Source: Lepus europaeus
Taxonomy: Eukaryota; Chordata; Mammalia; Lagomorpha; Leporidae
NCBI RefSeq assembly: GCF_033115175.1
Contig: NC_084837.1
Coordinates: forward strand, 70,579,266 to 70,643,265
DNA: 64,000 nucleotides
Direction of reading: 5' to 3'
Part shown: positions 12,340 through 23,899 of the stretch, piece by piece
Layout: every line of letters begins with the position of its first letter
Numbering within the stretch: the stretch's first letter is position 1
Made by a program: the position numbers and the translations under genes
Notes under the pieces: generated by a model
The model's input: the letters and a program-made list of their open reading frames with translations, nothing else
What the model was told of the DNA's origin: nothing
Databases searched by the model: none

Positions 12340-12588
12340 CTGAAAATGGTTCCTCTGAGGATCTGAAAATGTAATGACATTGCTTGGTTGGCTATTGAAT
12401 TCCTGCTTCCGACCGCTGGTGTATGGCCTGAAGTTCTCAGGAAGGCCATATAACTCAGCCTGTTCATATTTACTTGGAGGACTGTACCCACTTCCACCTT
12501 CATCTCCGCCTTCTTCAGGATGGTACTCAAGATGTCCGTCTTCAGTTTTGCTTCTATTTTCATATAAACCCTGAATTTCAGTACAGTC
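12340..12588 (-). CDS. CEP152: CEP152 coding exon 5 (residues 89-171), shortened relative to human
   Basis: The exon is 249 bp, exactly 83 codons in phase 0-0. The acceptor CTAATTAG| is at 12589-12590 and the donor CAG|GTACTG has GT at 12338-12339. It encodes a polar linker containing [30 protein letters not shown] and LPENFRPYT. From memory, human CEP152 has about ten more residues between LY and ENRSK, so rabbit appears to carry an in-frame deletion. A second in-frame AG (ATTCAG|GG) lies 18 bases inside the exon and could serve as an alternative acceptor. Because the exon is symmetric, skipping it would also keep the frame. Confidence 0.92.
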
Positions 12589-12665
12589 CTAATTAGATGA
12601 GGGAAACAAAAGCACTAAGGTCTATTCCCACCCTCATCAGAGTCATCATCACACCAGACACTTAC

Positions 12666-12738
12666 ATTTACACTTTGAGATTTGGGCAGCACTTGATGCT
12701 CGTTCCAGTTCGCCTCCAACTGCTCCGAATGATGGGGT
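12666..12738 (-). CDS. CEP152: CEP152 coding exon 4 (residues 64-88)
   Basis: The exon is 73 bp. Its acceptor TTTTTCTGAAG| is at 12739-12740 and its donor AAT|GTAAGT has GT at 12664-12665. It begins with the last base of the split Gln codon, then encodes PHHSEQLEANWNEHQVLPKS and QSVN, ending in phase 0. The PHH-EQLE and LPKSQSVN blocks match the human protein; no domain is assigned here. Confidence 0.94.
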
Positions 12739-12929
12739 CTTCAGAAAAATCAACACTTTAGATTTAAAGCCTTTCATTTATTTGAACATAGATAACACAA
12801 AGAACTCCAAGATTTCAACCTTCACCCAGTTTCAACTCTAAAACTCTAGCATCATGCAAGTTATCATTGTCTGACGTGCAACAAAGACCTAGCTAAAATA
12901 TCCAAGTGAAAGGAATATCAGGTCCTTAC

Positions 12930-13033
12930 TGTCGCTCCGTGCCATCCTCACTGCAGTCCGAGTAGTGGAGCTCAGGCGAGGAGAGGTCATCATCCAGCAT
13001 GTCATGGGGAAGGTCCGTGAGTAATTGCTGCAA
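12930..13033 (-). CDS. CEP152: CEP152 coding exon 3 (residues 30-64)
   Basis: The acceptor CGGCTCAG| is at 13034-13035 and the donor CA|GTAAGG has its GT at 12928-12929. The exon is 104 bp: 34 full codons plus two bases of a split Gln codon. It encodes [20 protein letters not shown] then [14 protein letters not shown]. This second half of the PLK4-binding acidic region continues directly from exon 2 (EREKE|LQQLL). The open frame extends upstream through the intron, but that extension has no support. Confidence 0.96.
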
Positions 13034-14049
13034 CTGAGCCGGGAGAGCCACATCAGCCTCACACCAGCTTAGCCACCAGACGCCAGCCACGGCTGTCTGG
13101 GACGCAGTGATGTCTGACTGAACAGGAAATCCTAACTGCCCCACCTAATTCATTCTCTAAATAACGCATAGTTAAGGGTCCTCATTTCACTTGGGGAAAG
13201 GGAAAAGTTAAAATATCGGGATTTATATTAGGCGCCTTTTTTTTTTTCCTACGAAGGTATTTAAATGCACATACACTGCAACAGAATTGGACAACTTCTT
13301 TCTGGAACTACAGCAAGTCATACTAACGGTACAATCATTGTATCCGGTTATCAAAGGGCAGACTCCAAATCCTGTTTCACCAGTACTCAGACCATGGGGA
13401 CTTGACAATCAGACAAACTGCAGGGAATCTGAGAAGCCAGATGCATTTCGCCCAGGTGGTGAGAACAGCAGCCGCAGCAGGTGGCCTAGAAGTCTTTAAG
13501 CTCTGGCAGTGTGAAGGAAACCCTTGGGGAGTACTAATTGGTAGACAGCCATCTGATCCCAATAGTGAAGACACACAATACCCTGCTCTTATGAAACATG
13601 TGAGTACTAGGAGGCTTACAAGATTCCGTTTTCTGCAGACAGCATCCTCAACAGCATTACACTAAAATGACATTTTAAGTTTCACTTCACGCTCCAATTT
13701 TTTATAGAAAAATCATTCTTAGCATTCTAGCAATAAAAACTAAGCAGACAATATAAATGCATTGAAGTCACAAGATAAACTGTGAAAAAGAAGAGTTTAT
13801 TGAATCTCCCTATTTCCTTTCTTCAAATTTCAACATAAAGTATCTTAAAATTTGTAACAATCATGAGATTCAAATATTACATAATTCAAATAGCTTGTAG
13901 GGGACTTGTTATAATGATTTCTCTTTAAGAAACTGAGCACCAGTCTAACAAGTATAATGTACATGAACCAGTCTCACAGATTTATGCAATGAGTGAATTT
14001 TAAAGGCATTAAATACTCTGTAAAATCTTGTAGAAAAAAAAAATGATAT

Positions 14050-14140
14050 TCTGTCTCTCTCTCTCTCCCCCTCCCTCTCCATCTCCCACCCTCTCTGTAA
14101 CTCTGCCTTTCAAATAAGTAAAAATAAATCTTTTAAAAGA
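14050..14140 (+). mobile_element. CSINE 3' fragment
   Basis: Only the CT-rich tract and the AACTCTGCCTTTCAAAT tail remain. Confidence 0.75.
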
Positions 14141-14162
14141 TAATACAAAAGGGGAAAGATTG

Positions 14163-14428
14163 TGATAGACACACTCCTGGGACATCAGCATCCCATATGA
14201 GCACTGGTTCAAGTCCCAGCTGCTCCACTTCCGATCCAGCTCCCTGCTAATGCACCTGGGACAACAGCAGAAGATGGCCCAAGTGTAAGATCAAGATGGG
14301 TTCCAAACTCCTGACTTCAGCCTAGCCCAGACCCAGTCATTATATCCATTTGTGGAGTGAACAATTGGACAGAGGAAGATCTCCCCCACCGACTTTCAAA
14401 TAAATAAAAATAAATCTTAAAAAAAAAT
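14163..14428 (+). mobile_element. CSINE, 5'-truncated
   Basis: Starts near GGGACATCAGCATCCC and runs to an AAATAAAAATAAAT tail. Confidence 0.85.
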
Positions 14429-14429
14429 T

Positions 14430-16500
14430 CTCAAATGATGTGCATCTCAGTCCATGGCAGGTTTTCTCCCCAATTTCTCTACACTAGTATAAAAGAAATG
14501 AACTGTAGTTATAAAACATCTAAGAGTATTATTTTTAGAAGTTTAAAACTTCATTAAACAAGACATATGGTAAAGGTTAAACAGACATAACCTAAGAAAG
14601 ATCTGCAAAGAATGTCCCAAGTTGCTCACGGAGTTTCAGTGAAGTACAACCTTGGAATGGTATGGAATAAGAGAGGTAAGGAGAAGATAATGCCTCACTC
14701 CCATATATTTTTATGATGTTCACTTAATTTTTTTAAATGGGGGAGGGTTCTCAATCCATCTGATTCCTTCATGATGGAACAAGAGAAAGATGAACAGTTA
14801 TCTTCCTCTGTAAATTTGTTTGATACTGCTATTAACAGAGGCCCAGCTCAGGCAGAGTAGTTGAGAAGTCATTTTGAGAATTAGACATATCAGACTGACC
14901 CAAGAAACACAAAAGAGAACACATCAACATACTAATGTATCATGTGTCTCAGGTGGAAGGCAGCAAAGCAATTCTAACAGACACAAAATGCACTACACCA
15001 GAAAAAAGAAATAGCCATGAGAATTTTAAGAGACTTCAAAGTAGCCCAACCTGTTTTACCTATAATTATGCATCACAGCTCTGAAGGACGAAATGATCCC
15101 CACATATTACACAGGGAAAAAGAACACCAAAGTAAACCTTCCATACTTATATCGAGTAGGGACTCCTGAATGGAAAGAACATTTTCTTCCAAACCTTCAG
15201 TGAGGTTCAAGTACACAGCCTTATCCTCCAGGGGATCCTTCACAGGCACATGTGAACAGCACATTTCCCTCTCGCCTCCTCCAACTAAGTCAGAAAAAGC
15301 TACCTGACAATTAAGCAGTTATCATACCTTTCTTTGTGACACCCATGAAATTAACAAACCCGGCATCTGTGGTAGCAAATTCACTTGAGCGTAAGCAATC
15401 AGCTAATCAAAATGTTCTGGATCTGCAGATAAACTTATCAACTCAGAGAACCAACACAATAGTATTAGAGTCTTGGAAGATATTTTACATGTATGCTAAA
15501 GTTTTTAAATAGCTTAATTCACCTCCAAAAAATTTCTCCATCAAGTTCTTTGGCATAGCTAAAAAATATTCTTTGGCTTCTGTAACTTTCAGGGCAGAGA
15601 GAAGCTAAATGAAGTCAAGTCCTGGTACTAACGCCATTCAGAAACATCATCCCACCTCCACTGTTTCCAGGTCCCAGGATCAGAGTACACTGTCAAATAG
15701 ACTGGGCTACTGGTCACCGAACCTTGTGTTGTAAAACACAAAGCTGCCCTATTGACCCATAGGGTTATCAGGAAGAAAATTTTAGAACCTGTAAATTTTC
15801 ATCATTAAAGTTCCACCCAAATTCCAAATACAGATTCAAGAACAGAGAAGTCTTCATAAATGACAAGACTTCATCTCACTCTAACTCATCAGACTGCTTT
15901 TTGGTTGCAACTGGCAATCTTCTCAGGGGGTATTATTGACTGTCAATTGCATTGAATAATTTAAGAGATACCTTCTTCAGGAAAAAAAATTTGCTACGAT
16001 TATGGCTTCTACTGAAATACATTCTAAATCACTCTATAAACTCCTCTCCCTTTATTGCTTCCTAAAGAGTAGGGGGAGTGGGCAGCTCTCTCAAAGAGCA
16101 TTTTCAACAAAATACTTTACAAGAACCTATGTTGGGCAGCACCCCCACACACACCCCAAAAAAGAAAATCTATGTTCAAAGGAAAATGTAAAATACACAT
16201 GTAAACCTTACTAGGATTACCAATTTAAATTAACAGACTGTCTTCAGAGCCTATAATCCTCAATGTGGAAGAAAGCAAGAGTTCCCACATTACAAACCAC
16301 AGAATGCACCTTCTCCCAAGAGAAATGAACCAAAAGGAGTTGCCAACAGTCATAATCCTTCAGAATAGGTTACCACCGAAGCACACTCCTGAAAAGATTC
16401 TGACATTTTAAAAACAGAATTATAAAATAATGCTTTTGTGGATACACATTAAGCAGAATCTTTATTTTAGCCAAGAAGTGACTTTAAAACATACTTAAGG
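14430..16500. other. CEP152 intron 2, SINE-free sequence
   Basis: About 2 kb of intron without CSINE or other repeat that I can name. No exon is supported. A small minus-strand open frame near 15073-15264 lacks homology. Confidence 0.45.
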
Positions 16501-16502
16501 GG

Positions 16503-16835
16503 TACACATTTAGCCTGGTTGGTAAGACTGCAGTTGAGAGCCCTGTGTACTGCATGGGACTACCCGAGTTCAATACCCGGCTCCAGCTCCTGACTCCAGC
16601 TTCCTGCTAACAGAGACTCTAAAAGGTAGCGGTGATGGCGCAAGTAGTTGAGCTCCTGACACTCACATGAGAGACCTGAATTAAGTTTCTAGCTCTGGGC
16701 TTCAGACCAGTCCACTACAAGCCTTTAGGGGATGAGCCAGCATATATGGAGTGCTTGCTCTCATGTGCTCACTGCGTGTGTGTGTGTGTGCATGTCTGTC
16801 TCTATCTCTGTGTCTATCTCTTAAATAAAAAAAAA
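16503..16835 (+). mobile_element. Older CSINE subfamily
   Basis: Diverged copy with CCCGAGTTCAATACCCGG and GCTCCTGACTCCAGCTTCC, and an internal (GT)n run near 16767-16790. Confidence 0.75.
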
Positions 16836-17664
16836 GTTTTTGAAAGAACCTCACACTTGAAAAAGCCCATCATGAGATTGATAAAGGACCAAAATGACTT
16901 GGCAGTTAGCCCTTTAGTTTAGGAATTATGCTGAGTTCAGAATATTTTTTTAAAAAAATGCATTTCATCAGCTAAACAATTTCATAGTGTTAAGAGGAAA
17001 GACCTTGTCTGGGTTGCCATGTATCTGAAAAGGAAATATGGCAACATTTAGTAGACAAGTAACAGCTGCACTGCAGATGACAGATGATAGAATTTTTGGC
17101 CCAGAAGGAACAGTGGAGTTCCTGCAAGCCAAGCCTTCATTTCTAAGGTGAACACAAAGCTCAGAGAAGGGTTGAGCCAATGAGAGCAGGCCTAAATCTC
17201 CCCATTCTCACTCTCTTCTCCTCTAGGGGGCATTTAGCCAGTCACTGTAAGAGATTTACTTCTACCTCTATGTATGCAAGCAAGCTTCAGTACTAGCAAG
17301 CGACATTCAATGTTTCTATCCCAGTTGTGACAGCCACTGACAAGTACCTGTACCGTATGAGGAGAAATTTACAAAGCATAATCTGGATAAAGAGTAAGAA
17401 ACAGCTAAAGAAAAACATCAGGGAAACAAAAAAAGCCTGAGGACTCAACCATTTGTTTCTTGGACTTTGTAGGGGGAAAACAAGAAAATTCCACTCGATA
17501 AGTCAACTAATACAGACTGTAAACAAATATTAGCTTTACAACTCCCTCTAGTGGGGACAAAAGAGCAAGCTGGAGCCATTACTACATCAAGCAAAGCAGT
17601 TGAAGAGAACAAAGTTATGCAGTGCAGGTTCTGTTAGAGAAATACTAGTATAAAAACCAGAGCG

Positions 17665-17975
17665 GGATAGCACTGCCTCACAGTGGGTTAATCCACTGCC
17701 TTCAACGCCAGCATCTCAAATGGGCACCAGTTCAAATCCTGCTGCTCTACTTCCCATCCAGCTTCCGCAGATGCACCCAGGAAAGCAGAAGATGGCTCTA
17801 GTACATGGGCTGCTTCACCATTGTGGGAGACCTGGATGGAGTTCCAGGCTGCTGGCTTCCGCCTGGCCCAGCCCGAGCCATTGAGGCCATTTGGGGAGTG
17901 AACCAGCAGAGGGACGCTTCAAATAAATGAATAAATCTTACAAAAACCAAAACAAAGCAAAAAAAAAAAAAAAAA
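17665..17975 (+). mobile_element. CSINE
   Basis: Copy with CAGTTCAAATCCTGCTGC and a tail AAATAAATGAATAAATC followed by A-rich sequence. Confidence 0.85.
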
Positions 17976-18082
17976 TGAGGAACCCAAATCAGTATTGCCA
18001 GGTACAAGGTTCTATCATCTACTCTTTAGACAAGTACATTTCTTTTTGTTTTTTTAATTGAGAACTAATTTGTAGGGTTTTT

Positions 18083-18316
18083 TTAAGATTTATTTATTTT
18101 ATTTGAAAAGCAGAGTTAGAGAGAGGGAAGGAGAGATAAGGACAGAGAGCTCCCATCTGCTGGGTTCACTCCCCAAATTCCTGCAACAGCTAGAGCAGGG
18201 CCGATCAGGAGCCAGGAGCTTCTTCCAGGTCTCCCACATGGGTTCACGGGCCCAAGCACTTGGACCATCCTCTGCTACTTTCCCAGTCCACTAGCAGGGG
18301 CTGGATGGGAAGTAAA
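18083..18316 (-). mobile_element. CSINE, reverse, truncated
   Basis: Begins AAGATTTATTTATTTTATTTG but stops at GCTGGATGGGAAG, so the 5' third of the element is missing. Confidence 0.88.
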
Positions 18317-18592
18317 CCAAGTACCTTTCTACTCAAGATCATTTCAAATATACTATCACTAAATGAACCATCATCAGCAAATTTTTATCTTGATAGCACA
18401 GATTACCAATATTTCTGTCCCACACCATCAGCTCCAGAATAAAGCATGCACATACAGTTTTGCTATCTACACTGAACAATAATCAGAGTTACTTCTGGCA
18501 ACACTACAGAGACTATGTATATATTCCAACAGCCTGTAAGGTCCCCAAGTTTAAATTGTGGCCTCATCAATAACTTACATGCATCATTCCTG

Positions 18593-18930
18593 AGGCCAGC
18601 ACTGTGATGTAGTAGGTAAAGCATCACCTGTGATGCCAGCATCCCATATGGGCACCAGTTCAAGTCCCGGCTGGTCCACTTCCAATCCAGCTTTCTGTCA
18701 ATGTCTTAGGAAAGCAGTAAAAGATGGTCCAAGTGCTTGGGCACCTGAATCCACGTGGGAGACCTGGAAGAACTCCTGGCTCTTGGCTTCAGATCGGCCC
18801 AGCTCTGGCCATTGTGGCCATTTGGGGAATGAACTAGTGGATGGAAGGTCCATCTCTGTCTGTCTCTCCCTCTGTCTGTAACTATGCCTCTCAAGTAAAT
18901 AAAAGAAAATTATTTATTAAAAAACAAAAA
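18593..18930 (+). mobile_element. CSINE
   Basis: Starts GAGGCCAGCACTGTGATG; full-length with an AAGTAAATAAAAG tail. Confidence 0.92.
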
Positions 18931-19074
18931 TCAATTATTCAGATCACAAAAATAGCAGCCACATCTGTAATATACAACCATGAAATCACAAAATACAGTG
19001 ATTAATCTACAAGTAACATTGTTACATTATGAACTTTTAACATTATTTTATTCATGTAAATTTTTTTTCAAATT

Positions 19075-19600
19075 TTTTCCAGGCCAGACTCGAAAGCTTG
19101 CCTAAAATACTTTGGATGAGGTCTACTTGATAGTGATAGCAAGGACAGCTACATCTCAGCTTTCAAATGGAACAGCAAGAAGTTGTGAGAAATCTGAGTA
19201 ATGTGCGACTATTAGCTGATAGGAATCCTGCCTGGTACGATAACATATCTCCACGCTATCATCCTCACTCCCTTGTACTCCTTGCTAATCTGACAACTGT
19301 GTAAGAAATGGAGTGGCAGTGGAAAAAATGTGTGTGCCATGCTTTGGCCAAACTTTTACCAAAGTACCACTAAGGGTTGCAGAAATTCATTGCTGAAATC
19401 TTTACTTAGTATAGAGTTGGTCTTCTGTATATAAAGCTAATTAAAAATGAATCTTAATAAAAAATGGGATGGGAGAGGGAGTAGGAGGTGGAATGGGAGT
19501 GGGGGTGGGAAGGCGGGTATGGGGGGAAGAACCACTATATTCCTAAAGCTGTACTTATGAAATTTGTACTCATTAAATAAAAGCTTTCTTTAAAAAAAAA
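19075..19600 (+). mobile_element. L1 3' end, lagomorph type
   Basis: A G-rich polypurine tract (19468-19535), then ACTATATTCCTAAAGCTGTAC and AATAAAAGCTTTCTTT before poly(A), is the usual 3' end of lagomorph L1. The upstream limit is approximate. No ORF2 coding sequence survives. Confidence 0.85.
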
Positions 19601-20279
19601 AGTTACAGAAATTTAGAAATAATTATCTTCTCTTTTCTGCAAAATTCTTTGAGGTTTTTCAAAATATGGATCTATTCATGCTGGCCAATACCTTGATCTA
19701 CTTGTCCTCTGAATAGTCAATCACTTATTTACCAACTTTTTTTCCTTTTCTGAAGATGAAATGTACTTTTTCCACTTGACCTTCAATACAAACAATGGAC
19801 AGAACAGAAATGGCAAAGGCAAGATCATAATTTAGAGCTGCTAATTAAGATGGCATGGAAGTTGGAATTTGACAATGACTTATTCATTAAGTTATGGGCA
19901 AATGCAGACAAAAATCCCAATTGGCCGCTAAGCAACAAAATGAAACACAGCTTGGTAACTCATGTTGTATTGTCAACTGGCCATCCATGCTAGAAGGTCA
20001 AAATCAGGACTATCCTACCACTTACAGACATGGGTTTCTTAAATCCTTAGTAAGATTGTAAGTCAAAGGTTGTATGTTTGGCCAGCCTTATAGCACATTA
20101 TTGAGGTTTCAGATTCCCACCTTAATCAATATAGAAGGATTCCTACCCCTGTTAATTAAAACACAAAGTGATTCACTATGTAGAGAAAGCAAGAATATGT
20201 ATTAGCCTACTGCTAACTGTTATAACCCAGCTATAATCCCAAAGCTACCAAACAGGCAGAAAAAGACAGTTGTTGCCTG

Positions 20280-20583
20280 CTTGTAAAATAAGAAAGAAAC
20301 AACAGAGAGAGACAGACCAACAGACCAAGCTCCCACCTGCTGGTTCGCTCCCCAAATACCTGCAACAGCCAAGGGGCCAAAACCTAGAGCCTGGAACTCA
20401 ACCCAGATGTCTTACAAGGGTGGCGGGGACCCAACTACTTGAACCATCATCTGCTGCTTCCCAGGGTTGTATTAGCAAGAAGCTGGAATCAGGAGTGGAT
20501 CCAGGGCTCATAACAAGGCACTCTGATATGGGAAGTAGGTGTCCCAACTAGCACTGTGGCTACAAGACCAAAAGCCTGCCCTA
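20280..20583 (-). mobile_element. Older CSINE subfamily, reverse
   Basis: Diverged reverse copy with CCTGCAACAGCC, CTGCTTCCCAGGGTTG and GGCACTCTGATATGGGA blocks. Confidence 0.75.
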
Positions 20584-20852
20584 GCTCTTTTTTTCATTCT
20601 CTCAAGATCATGAACCGTGCTGCTATTGGAGTATCAGGGAAACTGAGGAGGCTAAAAAAGGCTACTGGATATGCAAACAAGCTTAGGTTTGATCAGCCAA
20701 TTTACTATTTTAACTTACAAAGACAAAGTATACATACATACAGCTCAATCTCTATAAGTAGTTCTGAGTTTTGTTACTGAAAATATGAAATTCTCTAGCC
20801 CCAAATCTCACTTTTTAAAAGAAAATAGTTACTGCAAGGGACAAAGTAGAAA

Positions 20853-21116
20853 CCAAGGCCAACGCTGTGGTACAGTGGGTTAAAGCCCTGGCCTGCAGAA
20901 CCAGCATCCTATATGGTTGCCAGTTCGAGTCCTGGCTGTTCCACGTCCAATCCAGCTCCCTGCTAATACCTATGAGAAAGCAAAGGCAACTGGCCCAATT
21001 CCTTGGGCCCCTGAACACAGCTGGGAGACTGGAAACAGCAATTTGGGGAGTAAACCAGCAGATGGAAGATTCTGTCTCACTAACTCTTTCAAATAAATAA
21101 TATTTTTTTAAAAAGT
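20853..21116 (+). mobile_element. CSINE with internal deletion
   Basis: Starts AAGGCCAACGCTGTGG and has B-box-like CAGTTCGAGTCCTGG. The part before the CT tract is shortened relative to other copies. Confidence 0.9.
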
Positions 21117-21119
21117 AGA

Positions 21120-21462
21120 GGGGCCTACACTGTGGTATAATGGGTAAAGCTGCCACCTATAGTGCCAGCATCCCATATGGGCACCAGTTTGAATCCTGGC
21201 TGCTCCACTTACGATCCAGCTCTCTGCTATGGCCTGGGAAAGCAGAAGATGGCCCAAGTTCTTGGGGCCCCTGCACCGGTGTGGGAGACCCAGAGGAAGC
21301 TACTGGCTCCTGGCTTTGAATCAGCACAGCTCCAGCCATTGCAGCCAACTGGGAAGTGAACCAGCAGATGGAAGACCCCTCCTTCCCTCCCTCTCTCTCT
21401 CTCTCTGCCTCTCCTCTTTCTGTGTAACTTTCAAATAAATAAATAAATATTTTAAAAATATA
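21120..21462 (+). mobile_element. CSINE
   Basis: Full-length copy, GGGGCCTACACTGTGG to CAAATAAATAAATAAAT, in tandem with the copy to its left. Confidence 0.93.
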
Positions 21463-21667
21463 TATTGCTAAGAAAATAAAATCAATCTGAAAAGACAAAA
21501 ATAGAAACTTTTTTATTAACATGAAGCTTCTGAGGAATGTAACCATAATGTCATGCAAGAGTCAAATTAGTTATACGTTCCTTTCTTCTACTCTGCTAGA
21601 AATACTCATTCCTAAACACTTCATCTGTTTTATTGTTATTTATTGTTTGTTATTGTTATTTATTTTA

Positions 21668-21965
21668 TCTGTTATTTATTGTTTGAGAAGCAAAGAGAGG
21701 AAGCTCCCATCTGCTGGTTCCCTTCCCTAATGCCTGCAACAACTAGGACTGGGCTGGCCCAAACCTGGGAACTGAGAACTCTATCCAGATAGCCCACGTG
21801 TGTGGCAGGAATCCAACGACTTCCGCCATCCCTGCTATTTCCCCAGGTCTGCCTTAGCTGGAAGCTGAGTTCAGGAGCTGGAGACAGGTATCCAACCACT
21901 CCAATAAAAAACACGAGACAAGGGTCTTAACTGATAGCTTCATCATTAGGCTAAACACATGTCTC
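21668..21965 (-). mobile_element. Older CSINE subfamily, reverse
   Basis: Reverse copy with TGAGAAGCAAAGAGAGG, CCCATCTGCTGG and CAGGAGCTGGAGACAGG blocks and a MITE-like ragged 5' end. Confidence 0.78.
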
Positions 21966-22416
21966 AACTTCATCTTCTAAGAACGCCTTTTCCTCTGGAA
22001 ATTCCCTACCCCAGAATTTGATCTACCAAAGTGGTGAGCCCAGTGGCTATTTTCTGTATTATCTAGAATTAACTACCTCCTTAACAAACACTCCCTTCGA
22101 GTTTTTCATCACATAACACACCTGGCGCTAAACTCCCTCTAATACCCTATCCATCTAATAATTTCTTTCCCAATGGAAACCCACCTATCAGAATATTGTT
22201 TCTTCTTCTTTACAGTAATGATTATTTAAACTAACTCTCACAAATTGCAGTAGCTACAGCCTAACCAACTACCTAGACCGACGCAGGGTTTTGGAAACGT
22301 CATGCTGCAAGTTCACAGAGCAATATAAAATCCTCACCCACATCCTTGCCACAACAATTCTGAAGGACCCTGCCAAAACTCAGAAGTTCTCACCAGGGTC
22401 AAATCAGATGTCTTGC

Positions 22417-22716
22417 GGCCGGCGCTGTGGCACAGCTGGTTAGAGCCCTGGCCCAAAGCACCGGCATCCCATCTGGGCACTGCTTTGAGTCCAGCTGCTT
22501 CACTTCTGATCCAGCTCTCTGATACCGTCCTTGGGCCCCTGCACCCGCGTGGGGGACCCAAAGAAGCTCCTGGCTCCTGGCTTCCAATCAGCTCAGCTCT
22601 GGCTATTGCTGCCATTTGGGAAGTGAATCAGCTCGCTCGCTTGCTCTCTCGCTCTCTGGCTCTATCTCTCTCTTTCTAACTCTTTCATATAAATAAAATC
22701 TTAAAAAAAAAAAAAA
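22417..22716 (+). mobile_element. CSINE
   Basis: GCGGCCGGCGCTGTGGC start and poly(A) end; lies about 270 bases 3' of CEP152 exon 2, in intron 2. Confidence 0.94.
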
Positions 22717-22984
22717 TCAAATGCCTGCAGGGACCTGGTAGAGGATGTATAAGAATGCACAATGCGTAAGTCTAAGTGCTGATGTGAGAAGTGGGACTGT
22801 GACCAGCTGGTACGGGAGGGTCCTGCTGAGTTCCAGCCCATCTGCTGCCATGTGCAAATACGGGCTGGGTGTGGCCAGCGCTTAGGAATTCTCAAGACAA
22901 GCCTGAAGTTCTTTACTGTCACATGAGATTTCCAATCTGTACATATGGATTAGGTTTAGGGCATCTTTTTTTCCAGTAACTCAC

Positions 22985-23078
22985 CTCTTTCTCCCTTTCA
23001 TAGTCCTCTTTGTCATATTCTTCATCTTCATTTTGTGTCTGTAGTGCCATACTACCAAAGTCTAACGACATGGTTCTC
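22985..23078 (-). CDS. CEP152: CEP152 coding exon 2 (start codon, residues 1-29)
   Basis: The acceptor is CCCTCCCCACAG| at 23079-23080 and the donor is GAG|GTGAGT at 22983-22984. The ATG occupies 23069-23071 and is preceded by 7 bases of 5' UTR. The exon encodes [20 protein letters not shown] followed by KEDYEREKE, 29 residues ending on a codon boundary (phase 0). It is very acidic and nearly identical to the human N-terminus I remember. In human CEP152 the first ~60 residues bind the PLK4 polo-box region, so this exon plus exon 3 should carry that activity. An in-frame ATG further upstream lies in the intron and is not used. Confidence 0.96.
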
Positions 23079-23507
23079 CTGTGGGGAGGGCAAGAAAACT
23101 TGGTTTTTAAGGAACCCATAAAATCTCCCCCAAAACAAGCTACATACGAGATGTCATAGACACCATCAAAAAACAACATATCAAACACCATCCCAAGTAC
23201 AGAGACTCCTTACAAATGACTTGCAATTCATAGAAGACAGATGCCAGTGATTCATCAAAAAAAAAAAAAAGAAAGAAATAGGTAATAAACCTCAGAAGGT
23301 ATTTTTCTAGTGGTCTGGAAAGTATAACTTAAAAATAAGGTTTTTTAATACACAAACATCAGATGACCCTAATAACTAGAAGTATAAGAAATCTCAGAAC
23401 AAGCTCAAATAAAATCTCAAACATGCACAAGTAATATCCTCTACAGTTTGCTTCATTCTTCAAATGCCACAAATCCAAATTTCATGCTTTACAAAAAGAG
23501 GGCACCA

Positions 23508-23755
23508 GGGCTGACGCTGGGCCATGGCCGGTAAAGCCGCCGCCTGCAGTACCAGCATCCAACATGGGCGCCAGTTCGAGTCTCAGCTGCTCCACTTCTG
23601 ATCCAACTCTCTGCTATGGCCAGGGAAAGCGGCAGAAGATGGCCCAAGTGCTTGGGACCCTGCACTCCCATGGGACCAGGAAGAAGCTCCTGGCTTCGGA
23701 TGGGCTCAGCTCCAGCCTTTACGGCCACTTGGGGAGTGAATCAGCAGATGGAAGA

Positions 23756-23806
<51 letters not shown>

Positions 23807-23879
23807 CTGTAACACCACCTTTCAAAACAAATCTTTTAACAAAAAATTCTGAAAGAAAATTAAAAAAAAAAAAAAAAAG
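23508..23879 (+). mobile_element. CSINE with long (TC)n and 15-bp target-site duplication
   Basis: Flanked by AAAAAGAGGGCACCA (23493-23507) and AAAAAGAGAGCACCA (23880-23894), one mismatch. It contains a (TC)n run of about 45 bases at 23756-23802. Confidence 0.95.
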
Positions 23880-23899
23880 AAAAAGAGAGCACCAACATC

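Noticed and set aside
12926..13144. Extended 72-codon frame through CEP152 exon 3
   Set aside because: The part upstream of LQQLL is intron; exon 2 joins in phase at LQQLL.
22919..23191. Start of CEP152 at an upstream in-frame ATG (23189-23191)
   Set aside because: A good acceptor (CCCTCCCCACAG) lies between that ATG and MSLDFGS, and the known protein starts at MSLDFGS.
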